NCBI GenBank assembly: GCA_016110215.1
Contig: JADWQD010000021.1
Location: 124,001 to 188,000 of the forward strand
Direction of reading: 5' to 3'
Source of the DNA: Capronia americana
Taxonomy: Eukaryota; Ascomycota; Eurotiomycetes; Chaetothyriales; Herpotrichiellaceae
DNA length: 64,000 nt
Shown: piece by piece, positions 20,167 to 31,000 of the stretch
Position numbering within the stretch: position 1 is the first letter of the stretch
Layout of the letters: every line of letters begins with the position of its first letter
The notes under the pieces: model-generated
The model's database searches: none
Seen by the model: the letters and a program-made list of their open reading frames with translations, nothing else
What the model was told of the DNA's origin: nothing
Translations under genes and position numbers: made by a program

Positions 20167-21954
20167 GGCCGGTAGATGGACATACAGACAAATACAATGC
20201 CATGTTAAAACCCCCGTCTTCCTGTAGGTCGACAGACTGATCCCTTCTCGCTTTCTGGAGTTAGATGCTTGACTAGTTCGTTCAGTGAATAAGAGGGAGA
20301 AGGGGATAGTCGGGTGAATATGATCTCGAGCAGTATCTCATGAGAGAGAAACATAGACATGCGAGCTTCTACCACCACAGCAGAGCCAGGGTCAATATCT
20401 ATTCCACTCCAAAGGAGTTGCCATTCAAGGAAGCAATACATGTCCCTTTTCCAATTCCTGTGACACTCTTCCAGCGATTATGGTCCACCAACCAACCTCG
20501 CCTCTCACACGACTCGTCACACATTTCCACTTCGCCGGCACCATGGCATTTCCAAGGAGCGAACAGGACACAGTTCGGTAGTAAAGGGGCGCATGCCCAG
20601 CGGCGTCTGTGTGTTCAGATTGTGCTCGTACATCTGTTTCCCCCAGGCTGCCCACTGCTCATTAAGGGACCCTGTGGTTGATTGCTCCATGCTCGTCCAC
20701 GGATCAATGCTCATCATATGGTCGGGGGGAACGACGAGTCTTGGTCCACTGGCTCCACCGTCGTGTCTGAGACCTTGTGACGAACCTCATGCGGCATCTC
20801 ATAGCGGATACGCTTTTCGAGCGAAATGCGGCACACAATCAGAGCGAAGTTACACCTGTGGACAAGTACGTCTCGCTGTTGATCCATCACCCGATTCACA
20901 CACCTCGATTGATTGCGCTTGCTAGCTAACTGCGGGATGTGGTGAGAGGATGATGCAAGCGAAGAGGTAAATTAAAGCTGCAAGACGCCACAAAAGCATC
21001 TGACGAACGCAAACACTCCGCGTACCGGCGTGACCGAGCCTGGCGCTCGGTAATTCCGAGGTCTCCGGATCCTGGCGAGGAAACAAGTTCATCAAACAGA
21101 AGGTCTAGCATCAGGAGGAAAAGGAAGCTTGACGACGCAATAAGAGGATGCGAGACTTGGAGGAAATCAAGGCAAGGATGACTGACGAATTGCTTTTCTG
21201 AACGTTATTAGATGATTCGCCACTCATAGGGAGATGTGACCCATTTGGAATTGGCATTCCTCTCGTCTGCTTCTCAATTTTGTCCATCAAAGTCGCTGGC
21301 CTGCTGGATCGCCGATAACCCTGCACACATACTGCCTCGCCACCCAACCATCAACCAACACCCCATGCATCGTCGTGAATGCTGTTGGCCAACAACGGCG
21401 TCACTCATCTCGCCTTCGGCTATCAAGCTTGAGATCGAACGCAACGACCGAGTCAAACCGCCAGTGGGCAGCTAGCACGTCGAGGTCTGCCAGTCATTCG
21501 ACGAGTCAGAGCAATCTCTGCTCCCGGACACAGTGCTGGGTGATTGACCAACCATAATGATGACGGAGAAGTGCCGCTTGCGAGAGTCTGGAGCTAAGGC
21601 TACTCACCCGAGGCATCTAGCCTGAGAACGACGGCACGGTCACTCTTTGTTCTGACCTCGAAAGACCGTCTCGGCGGGTATGTTGGTTGTTCGTGATCGG
21701 GCCAATATCAGGCCGGTGATCGACTCAAGAATATGTCGCCTGCCGTGTCATGGCGTTGTCCAATGGCTGGATAGCGGACCGAAGACGTATTATTACACTC
21801 AGGCCGAGTTTCCAGTAGGAGATACGTCGCCCGCGGCTGCACACCAGAACTCTGACTCCTGCTCCTGGTTGTGAAAATTCCTGATAACTTTTGTTCTTCG
21901 TGGTCATAAACCTCACCAATGCGGATATCATGCCGAAAGACCAACACGTCAACA
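20167..21954. other. 1.8-kb gap between convergent Fe-ADH and eIF3i
   Basis: No intact gene is supported. On the minus strand short segments, including LWRLAALIYLFACIILSP near 20925-20985 and a Trp-containing segment at 20517-20717, faintly recall C-terminal parts of fungal regulatory proteins but lie in different frames with stops. It could be a decayed gene; I see no transposon ends. Confidence 0.4.
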
Positions 21955-23021
21955 TTATTTCCGTGCTTGCTCTCTCTCGACCTCGTACATGAAGTCGAAG
22001 TAGGACTTGTCGAAAGCATGCATTCTGACGTACCCGTCTTCGCCTCCGCTTGCATACGAAATGCCTTGCGGGTGGACTGCAATGGTGTTCAGCGGGCCAA
22101 AGTGACCTCTCACACGGCCAATCTCATCCTCGAAGATCTTGTGGTAGAACCGAGCCTCAAATTTGCCTTGCCTGGCTGAAGTGGTGGTCACATCCATGGC
22201 TGCTTGACCGCCTCCGAGAATGACGAAGTCTTTCTTTGGCGTGATGGCGGCAGTGTTCAGTGGTGTATCGGCAACGTAAGTCTTGAGAATGCTCAGATCT
22301 CGCGTGGACAAGATCTTAGCACTCTTATCTTTTCCAGCGGTGATGAAGTATGTTCGATCGGGAGAGAATTGCAGGTCGTTGATGGCGGTGTCGAACTCGT
22401 GAACCTCCATGCTCATCAAAAGCTCGCCAGTCTTTGCGTCCCACTGCGTGACAGTACCGTCTTCGTGGCCGGAGATGATATATTTGTCCAGGTAACTCCA
22501 TCCTGCCACTGTGGCTTTGCTTTCTTCGCAGGTGATTTTTAAGCTGTGCTCATCCGTCTGATCCGTCAAATCAGTACCATAACGAACGTCGTAGACCACG
22601 ATCGTTCCAAGATATCCCATTCTTTTCTCCGTGACTGCGAGCAGTTGCTTTCCATCTTCACTGAATTGGACCCTCTTTACAGCGGTGGGGAATTCCCACG
22701 TCTTCACACATTCTCCTGTTCGAATGTCCCACAGCTTTATGGTGTTGTCTGCCGCTCCCGAGGCGAGAAGTTCGGTATTGGGGGATACATCCACAGTCCA
22801 GATTGCGCCCTGGTGGCCACTGTATGTTCCTAGACGCTCTCCGTTGCTGGTGTACCACGCGCAGATGACCTTGTCTTTTGCGACCGAGAAAAGAAGATCG
22901 CCGTCTTTGTTGTATGCGATTTGGTTGAGCGATCGCTCCTGTAGAAGTTTGTCAGTTAGGTTTTTGGCCGATGGTTTGCTCAATCTCGACTTACATGGCC
23001 TTGCAAGAGAATGGGCCTCAT
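21955..23021 (-). CDS. TIF34: Translation initiation factor eIF3 subunit i (TIF34)
   Basis: Two exons, 23021-22995 (nine codons, MRPILLQGH) and 22938-21955, are split by a 56-nt intron (donor GTAAGT, acceptor CTACAG); total 336 aa. The joined start MRPILLQGHERSLNQIAYN is the conserved eIF3i N-terminus. Seven WD40 blades follow, for example GHQGAIWTVDVSPNTELLASG, SGAADNTIKLWDIRTGEC and GHEDGTVTQWDAKTGE. The C-terminal HFGPLNTIAVHPQGISYASG and YFDFMYEVE are also typical. It is a core subunit of eIF3 that interacts with eIF3b and eIF3g and supports scanning. Without the tiny first exon the start would be misplaced. The gene is divergent from the C1-THF synthase gene. Confidence 0.96.
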
Positions 23022-23406
23022 TATGGAGTGTGAGACTTGCTCGAGATATCGTGTCTGGCGTAGAGAGACTGTGCTGGGATTCAGAGGATCAAGTAATACC
23101 GAGTAATGATGGCTGTCTTGGGTCGAGGAGTCACTGGTGAAAGATGTGGGCAAATTGAAGCCAAGACTGCGCTGCGCTACGGGGGATCAAATAGACGCTG
23201 CTCGACCGTACCAGGCACGACTCGTGCAGTCTGCGACGAAGATGTTCCACGAGTCAGGTCGAAAAAAAAAATTCCGTGGACGGGCCCTCAAAACCATCGT
23301 CACAACCTTTACCCGGCCTCCTGGACGATGGATGTGGTACAGGTGCTAGGAATGCTCTATCCTTGGTCATCTGGAACGATATTTCTACGGAGCTGCAAGC
23401 TCTGAT
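23022..23406. other. Divergent promoter, TIF34 / C1-THF synthase
   Basis: A 385-bp shared promoter between two housekeeping genes, containing a poly-A run of ten near 23263-23272. Nothing else is distinctive. Confidence 0.5.
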
Positions 23407-26400
23407 ATGGCCAGCAGATTATCTAGTGCGACGCATCTCAACGATATATTGACAAGTCGCGTCGCTCTCAAGCTTGCATCGTTCTCCAAAATTCCTCTCC
23501 GCGCTCCGACTTCACCCTCTTCACTTCGCTCTCTCATAAGCCTGACCACTCGTCGAGCTGTCTCTCCGGTCAGCTCGACCTGTAGGGCCCTATCTTCGTT
23601 CGGGCAGGCAGCTGCTGGGCAGAGGCCATCTTATTTCCCAGTCATCGCCCCGCAAACTGGTCTCTCTTCAGCTGAAGGAGTCACACGAGCAGGACTGCTC
23701 CCATCCTCACTGTCGCTGCGGTCACGACCTTTCTCCCGTACGGCGGTCAAGATGGTGGCTACCAAGATTGATGGCAAGGTGGTTGCCCAGAAGATAAGGG
23801 AGCGGCTTGCCGAGGAGATCAAGCAGAAACAGAAGAACAACCCCCGCTACCGGCCATGCTTGAAGATCATTCAAGTCGGGGACCGACCAGACTCGTCCAC
23901 CTACGTGCGAATGAAGTTGAAGGCAGCCCAAGAAGCCGGTATTGACTGCGCTCTGGTCCATTTGCCTGAGACCATATCCGAGCCCGAGCTGTTGCAGCAA
24001 ATCATCGACTTCAACAACGACCCTGCTGTCCATGGCATCCTCGTTCAGTTGCCCATTCCCAAGCATCTCTCCGAACATGCAGTCACATCTGCCGTCTTGG
24101 ATGAGAAGGATGTTGACGGGTTCGGAACCACAAACATTGGCGAGCTTGCGAAGCGAGGAGGGAAACCATACTTTGTCCCTTGCACACCTAAAGGCGTTAT
24201 GGTGTTGCTGCAAGAGAGCGGTGTCGAGCTCAAAGGCAAGAATGCTGTTGTCCTTGGTCGTAGTGACATCGTGGGCAGCCCGGTCAGCTACCTCTTGAAG
24301 GATGCCGACGCCACCGTCACGGTCTGCCACTCAAAGACTCAGAATATCCAGGACGTGGTCAAGCAAGCTGATGTCGTGGTTGCTGCCATCGGCCAGCCAG
24401 GTTTCGTCAAAGGAGACTGGCTGAAGCCAGGTGCGGTCGTCATCGACGTTGGAACAAATTACATCCCTGATCCATCCAAAACTTCAGGACAGCGCCTTGT
24501 TGGCGACGTCGACTTTGAGACGGCGGCTGAGGTAGCCTCCCAGATCACTCCTGTTCCAGGTGGTGTAGGCCCCATGACAGTGGCAATGCTCATGCAGAAT
24601 GTTGTCGACTCGGCTTCAGCCTACTTCGAGAGGTTGAAGTCAAGGCACGTTACTCCGTTGCCGATCAAGCTTCAGACACCTGTGCCGTCCGATATTGCAA
24701 TTTCCCGCGCCCAGCATCCAAGGCAAATCACCCAAATTGCTGCCGACATCGGTATTGCGCCTCATGAGCTGGAGCCGTATGGGGCTTACAAAGCCAAAGT
24801 CGACCTGTCAGTGCTTTCAAGGCTTGAGCACCGAAAGAACGGCAAGTATATCTTGGTCAGTGGGATTACTCCTACACCTCTTGGCGAAGGCAAGTCCACT
24901 ACCACGATGGGTCTCACACAAGCACTGGGCGCACACTTGGGCAAAGTGACCTTTGCCAATGTGCGACAGCCTAGTATGGGCCCGACCTTTGGCATCAAAG
25001 GTGGTGCGGCTGGTGGTGGGTACAGCCAAGTCATTCCTATGGATGAGTTCAACCTTCATCTGACGGGTGACATCCACGCCATTACTGCTGCGAACAATCT
25101 CTTGGCGGCTGCTATCGATACGCGCATGTTCCACGAATCCACCCAAAAGGACGGTGCACTCTTTAAGAGGTTGGTGCCTAGCAAGAAAGGCAAGCGAGAG
25201 TTCGCCCCAGTCATGCTTCGAAGACTCAAGAAATTGGGCATCGATAAGACCAACCCGAACGACCTCACAGATGACGAGATCACTCGGTTTGCACGCCTCG
25301 ACATCGATCCTGAGACAATCACATGGCGAAGAGTTCTCGATGTCAATGACAGACACCTAAGAGGCATCACAATCGGCCAAGCGCCTACCGAGAAGGGTCA
25401 TACCCGACAGACAGCCTTTGACATCTCCGTAGCGAGTGAGTGCATGGCAATCCTTGCCTTGAGCACCGACCTCAGGGACATGCGGGAGCGTCTTGGCCGC
25501 ATGGTGATCGGCTCATCCAAAGCAGGAGAACCTGTCACTTGCGACGACATTGGCGCCGGTGGTGCTCTCACCGCCCTCATGAGGGATGCGATCAAGCCCA
25601 ACCTGATGCAGACTTTGGAGGGCACCCCTGTCTTTGTCCACGCCGGACCCTTCGCAAACATCAGCATTGGCAATAGCTCTGTCTTAGCCGACAAGGTGGC
25701 TCTAAAGCTGGCGGGTACCGAACCCGATGAAGACCACGAAGCCAAGGCCGGGTTTGTCGTCACCGAAGCTGGCTTCGATTTCACGATGGGCGGTGAAAGA
25801 TTTTTTAACATCAAATGCCGAGCGTCCGGTCTTGTGCCCGATGTCGTCGTCGTCGTTGCTACGATCCGGGCCCTAAAGGTCCATGGCGGAGGTCCCGAGA
25901 TCTCCGCCGGAGCTCCTCTGCCAGAGGCATATCGCACCGAGAATATCGAAATGCTACGCGCCGGGTGTGTCAACCTCAAGAAGCATATCGCCAACGCGAA
26001 GTCATACGGCATTCCTGTTGTCGTGGCTATCAACAAATTCGAAACCGACACTGAAGCCGAACTCAAAGTGATAGAAGAGGAAGCTCTTGCTGCGGGCGCC
26101 GAAGCGGCTGTGCCGGCAAACCACTGGGCTGAAGGAGGCGCCGGGGCGGTAGATCTGGCCAAGGCTGTGATTGAAGCCTCATCCAAGCCGAAGGACTTCA
26201 AACTGCTCTACGGTCTCGATGGGAGCGTGCACGAGCGCATTGAGAAGATCGGCAAAGAAATGTATGGCGCGGACAAGGTCGAGTTCAGCGAGTTGGCGCA
26301 GCAGAAGGTGGACACGTACACTAAACAGGGCTTTGGCGACCTGCCCATTTGCATTGCAAAGACGCAGTACTCGCTGAGTCACGACCCTGCCTTGAAAGGC

Positions 26401-26571
26401 GCACCCACAGGGTTTACGGTTCCAATTCGGGACGTCAGACTGGCTGTCGGGGCGGGCTATCTGTACGCTTTGGCTGCGGACATTCAGACAATTCCCGGCC
26501 TGCCCACAGCGCCGGGATATTTGAATGTGGATGTGGACCCCGAGACCGGGGAGATAGACGGGTTATTCTAA
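23407..26571 (+). CDS. MIS1: Trifunctional C1-tetrahydrofolate synthase with mitochondrial presequence
   Basis: One intron-free exon, 1054 aa. It combines methylene-THF dehydrogenase, methenyl-THF cyclohydrolase and formyl-THF synthetase, which interconvert one-carbon units. The D/C domain has TYVRMKLKAAQEAGI with the catalytic Lys, PVHGILVQLP-like PAVHGILVQLPIPKHL and VGSPVSYLLKDADATVTVCH-type stretches. The synthetase domain has the P-loop TPLGEGKSTTTMG (about residue 488) and ends GEIDGLF. Residues 1-115 are Arg/Ser/Leu-rich with almost no acid residues, typical of a mitochondrial presequence. MVATKIDGK at residue 116 (23752) is the usual start of the cytosolic form, so both forms could come from one gene. 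Gene symbol MIS1 (mitochondrial) is used; ADE3 is the cytosolic paralogue in yeast. Confidence 0.95.
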   Translation: MASRLSSATHLNDILTSRVALKLASFSKIPLRAPTSPSSLRSLISLTTRRAVSPVSSTCRALSSFGQAAAGQRPSYFPVIAPQTGLSSAEGVTRAGLLPSSLSLRSRPFSRTAVKMVATKIDGKVVAQKIRERLAEEIKQKQKNNPRYRPCLKIIQVGDRPDSSTYVRMKLKAAQEAGIDCALVHLPETISEPELLQQIIDFNNDPAVHGILVQLPIPKHLSEHAVTSAVLDEKDVDGFGTTNIGELAKRGGKPYFVPCTPKGVMVLLQESGVELKGKNAVVLGRSDIVGSPVSYLLKDADATVTVCHSKTQNIQDVVKQADVVVAAIGQPGFVKGDWLKPGAVVIDVGTNYIPDPSKTSGQRLVGDVDFETAAEVASQITPVPGGVGPMTVAMLMQNVVDSASAYFERLKSRHVTPLPIKLQTPVPSDIAISRAQHPRQITQIAADIGIAPHELEPYGAYKAKVDLSVLSRLEHRKNGKYILVSGITPTPLGEGKSTTTMGLTQALGAHLGKVTFANVRQPSMGPTFGIKGGAAGGGYSQVIPMDEFNLHLTGDIHAITAANNLLAAAIDTRMFHESTQKDGALFKRLVPSKKGKREFAPVMLRRLKKLGIDKTNPNDLTDDEITRFARLDIDPETITWRRVLDVNDRHLRGITIGQAPTEKGHTRQTAFDISVASECMAILALSTDLRDMRERLGRMVIGSSKAGEPVTCDDIGAGGALTALMRDAIKPNLMQTLEGTPVFVHAGPFANISIGNSSVLADKVALKLAGTEPDEDHEAKAGFVVTEAGFDFTMGGERFFNIKCRASGLVPDVVVVVATIRALKVHGGGPEISAGAPLPEAYRTENIEMLRAGCVNLKKHIANAKSYGIPVVVAINKFETDTEAELKVIEEEALAAGAEAAVPANHWAEGGAGAVDLAKAVIEASSKPKDFKLLYGLDGSVHERIEKIGKEMYGADKVEFSELAQQKVDTYTKQGFGDLPICIAKTQYSLSHDPALKGAPTGFTVPIRDVRLAVGAGYLYALAADIQTIPGLPTAPGYLNVDVDPETGEIDGLF

Positions 26572-27269
26572 ACGGTGGCGGTCTATAACGGGGTAAACGG
26601 TTCATGCATGGCATTTTACGACTTTTCAACAACAGACGACTCCAGAGATACCCTCAACGTTTCCAACAGGTAGTACTGCGGTAGATAAAAAACGGCGCGG
26701 CCGGTTCAACCATCCAGGCCATCGCTGATCAAGGCAGACCGAAATTAAGTTGGCTTAGCTACGAGTAGGCGCTGTAGGTGCGGTAGTTGTTCGTAAGGGA
26801 TACTCGTGGGTAGTCTCCTCGGGGGTTTCCACACACGGAAGTTTTCGGATTCTCCATACATAAGTCATAAGCAGTGCCTAGTGTAGGTATCTCACACTCC
26901 CACGACTGACATGCTCGTATGTACATACTGTGTACTGCGTATACGACAAGCACATCTTCCAGCGCTCCGATAGGCTAAAAAGGGGGCCCCCGCCGGTCGC
27001 TCGAGAGATCCTCCTCCAGATCTCCCCCCCTCCCCACACAACACCTCCGTTCGCGTCCGTGTCCATGTCCGATGGTACTCAGCACTGTCGGCCCAATGCC
27101 GGAAAGGAATCCAAGACAGCGTAAAAGTATTGCCGCCGTCTTCGCAGTCCGGGGTGCAGCAACTAGCGCGAGGGAGAACTCGGGGGTTTGGGAAGAGCGG
27201 GGTGGCTGGCTGAAGGGCCGTGGGCCCGGAGCTGACATTTTACATTTTGCTCCCTCTGCAAAGCGCTAC

Positions 27270-27283
27270 GCATGCATGCATGC
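27270..27283. repeat. Short GCAT repeat
   Basis: GCATGCATGCATGC is a self-complementary run of three and a half GCAT units in non-coding DNA. Confidence 0.8.
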
Positions 27284-27457
27284 AAAGCTATATTGAGATC
27301 GAGTTCGAGTTGGGATGGGAATGGGAAAAGTCGGGTCCGTGTGTCGCTGAGAAGAGCTTCGATAGTCGGAGCGTTCTGCGCGAGGAGAAGAGCTTCCCAG
27401 AACGCCTGCCCGTCCCTCCCCTTCTGTGAGATGCGAGAATCTTCCGGGTCGTAGGGA

Positions 27458-27486
27458 GGATGGATGGATGGATGGATGAATGAATG
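27458..27486. repeat. (GATG)n microsatellite
   Basis: About seven tandem tetranucleotide units (GGATGGATGGATGG then GAATGAATGA). It lies in non-coding DNA and is likely length-variable. Confidence 0.85.
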
Positions 27487-28033
27487 ACGTGCTCCGATAC
27501 CTGGTCTGCCTAGTGCTCGATGGCCAGGATGTTACCTCATACGGAGTACTTCGACAGGCGGATGGGAAGAGCACGGCTAAGCCAGCTCGACGTGCAAAAC
27601 GCGAGGGATGCGACAGCCCCTTACGCTGTGAAGATGGCAGATGAAGGGACGGAGGAGATGCCACACCCCCCGGCATCGATTGACTGTCTCTGAACAGCAG
27701 GACGCCCCCCTCGCGCTTGACTGCTCCAGTCCGCATTGCTCTGTCCTGTTCACATCGGCGTCATATGCCTCCTTTCTATCACATTCACCCAGCTGGACGC
27801 TGGGGTGCCCCCTTGGAAAGAACAATAGCATTAATGGAGTGGAAACATCGCCCACCCAGCATTGTCTTGATTACAAGGCTGCACCTCCTTTCCCATGGAC
27901 AACGATCACACAATGCCACGCAAATACGTCGATCAGCCTCTAATAACACAACTCGGGCAGTCTGCATCATCCGGAAGATGTGGTCAAATCATTTGTTCCC
28001 CCAATTTTGGGTGTATACCTGCTAGTTAGACTT

Positions 28034-31000
28034 TTAGTGAATTTTGACCCGTCTCCTCAGCCCTCTCAGATTGAAAGTCGCGACCTTAGCAAGGTAGAAG
28101 AACAGAAAAGCCGCACCCGCATTGAAGGCGATGTATGCAAACATGAATCCAAAGTTTCTCCAGCGCTCGTTGTAGTCCATGTTTCGGGTCAAGAGGTACT
28201 GATCACCCGTGGCGAACCGACAGTACTGGCAATTCGACGTCGCATCCGGGTTCAAGAGGTATCCCATTTCGTGCTGGACAAAGGAGCCGGCGTATTGGAT
28301 ACACGTCTCCCCGAGCGGAGGCTGGAAGGTGTTGATCTCGGGCTTGGCACAGACAATGTGTGTCCCGTGGATGGCGTTGGAGACGAAGCCGCTCATGACG
28401 TACGTGTACGGCGAGAGATGGTACATGAAATGCCAGAACTGGGGGAGCTGGCTGAGGGGTTGGAGCACGCCGTTGAAGGCGACCACAAAGGACGCGAGAA
28501 GGGTGGTCAGGATGGCTGCAGTTTGAGGGTTGGGTGCCAGTGAGGCCACCGCGGTAGCGAACGTAGACAGCCACATCTGCAACGTCATCAACAAGAGCCA
28601 CATGTAGAGCCCCCGAATGCCATGGCCAGCCGTGCCGTCCATCCAGCCTCGAGCGAAATCGATGCCAAAGTACCACGGGAAGAAGAACAGAGTGCCCGCA
28701 AGGATGTTCAACGTTATTTCCGAGACGAGCACGGAGAGAACGAATGCACTCCAATGGTACAACCCCGAAGGGTTCTCCCTCTCCGTGAACAGCGTGGCCA
28801 GCTCGGCGAATTGCGGTTGGAACTGGTTCATCATAGGCATACCGAGAATGGCTGACGTGAAGCAGGCAAACAACTAAGCACTCTGTTAGTGTCCAAATCT
28901 TATGGCTGGTTTTGGTGTATGTCGTGCCTTACCTTGTTTTGAAGACCTTGCACCGAGCTGCCTTCTTTGAAGAATGTGAAACCCAGGAACAGACCCGCAA
29001 GGACGTTCAACGAGACTTTGCCCATGATATACCTTGGCGTGCGCCAGTGGTGGAGGAAGAGTCTGGGTTGAACAGCAAGGTACTGAGTCGTCCAGGGCCG
29101 AGCAAAAGTTGCGCCAGGTCCGACATCGCGGCGTAAATGACCGTGCTCCTTGGAATGTTCCCGGGGCGCCGGATGGAACTGCTTCTCCAGCTGCTGTATG
29201 TCTTTGGAGAGCTCATGGCATTCTGTGCTGTTCTTCCACACCTCGTGCCAATTACGCGTCGTTAGAGTTCCAATCACGTCCAAGATGAATTCCGCGGGAT
29301 TGTGCCCAAGAGGACAAGACAGCCCGCTTCTCTCCTCGAAGTATCTGAGGACAGCCTGGGAATTTTCGCCAACATCGCCAAAATACACAGGCACTCCCCC
29401 CTTGCCCAGCAAGAGAAGGCGGTCGAATTGCTCGAACAGCACCGACGACGGCTGATGGATGGTGCACAGAATGGTTTGTCCAGAATTGGCAAGTTTGCGC
29501 AGCAGCCGGACGATGGACCACGCGGCTAAGGAGTCCAAGCCACTTGTTGGCTCATCCAAGAAGAGCAATATCTCCGGCTTTGCGACCAATTCGACGGCGA
29601 TGGTTGTCCGTTTCCTCTGTTCGATGTTGAGGCCGCCACTTCCGGGGGTTCCGATGATGGCTTCTGCAAAGTCGTCCATCTCCAGCATCTCGATGACTTT
29701 CTCCACATAGTCCATTCTTTCAGTGAAGGGTATCTCTTCTGGTTGGCGGAGCTTGGCAGAAAACTGCAGAGCTTCTCTCACGGTGGAGGACGCGAGATGG
29801 ACATCTTGCTGCTCCACGAAGCCCGTCATTCGGTGGAATGATCTGTCAGGAGGCTCGCCGTTGACGCGGCATTCTCCGCTGATCTTGCCGCCATGGAGTC
29901 GTTTCGCAAGAGCTCTGAGTAATGTTGTTTTGCCTGCGCCAGACTCCCCCATCAGAGCGGTGAGAGTTCCTGGCCGTACATAACCGTCAATGCCGTTAAG
30001 CAATCTCTGCTGGGAGCCGTCATGTAGTGCAATATCATAACCGACGTCCTCCCACGTTAGAAGCTTCTGCGTGACAAGGTCTGTGTTTGTTGATGCAGGT
30101 GATGCTGTCCTTGTCAAGATATCTTCGGCCTTCCCGTTCTCTTCTTCATCGACTGCAACCCTCGCTTGGTCCGGCCCGTGTCCCTTCCGATAGCAGAGGC
30201 GATCTCGAGTGTCTTTTGAAGAGGATGTCATAAATTCTGTCGCCAGGGCGAGAGCGGCTACAAAGCCACAGAGGAATACGCACAAAATACCCACATTCCT
30301 CCACACGTGAGAGTTGTGATAGTCAAAGGATGTCTCAATATATACGTCGCCGCTAACAGATAGCTGCCCTGGCCTTGACCCTGTGACGGCGCAGACCTGA
30401 GTTCCAGCAGACGCATTTCTGTACTCAGGCCCAGAAGGAACAACGCTGGCGCAGGTAGCCAGAGTGTCGTGGAATTCGTTGGCGACCAGAGCTTCGAAAG
30501 CATAGGATAGTGGGTTGATGTATGTGATCCATTTGAACCACGGATGCATGCTGGGCTTCGGAATTAGATATCCAGTGTATATCGAATAGGCCAGGACCGA
30601 AATACCAGCCACTCCTATGGCAGCTTCCGGGCTGTTGGTAAGCGCGGCCACTGTTCGAAAGTAGGCACTCATGACAAGAGTGGCGAGATATGTAACCAGC
30701 CATAAGGTGAAGAAAGCGTCCGGGGTCTGCTTCAGACCAACCAAGAAGTAAAGAACAATGTCGAAGACTGTAACATTCACAATCTTGTAAGGGTATTCCA
30801 CCACCAGGCTCGCCAGGGCATCCAGGAACGGGTGATACATGGCGTAGGTGTATTGTCGCCGTATGATGGGTCTCTGAGAGTAGAACATTGCGATCTCGCC
30901 CATGGTCTGGAGAGAGTTAAACAGGATTGCAAAGAACAAGGCGCCTCCTTTCGAGAAGAATCCCGAGGTTGTGTCAGTCACGTTGTAAAACAGGCTGCCC

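Larger units (their letters stand above)
26572..28033. other. 1.46-kb gap between convergent C1-THF synthase and PDR transporter
   Basis: Contains no supported gene. It holds two simple repeats (GCATGC repeats at 27270-27283 and GATG repeats at 27458-27486), listed separately. Confidence 0.5.

Noticed and set aside
27270..27486. Simple repeats as a sign of a mobile element or origin
   Set aside because: They are short microsatellites with no flanking terminal repeats or coding remnants.
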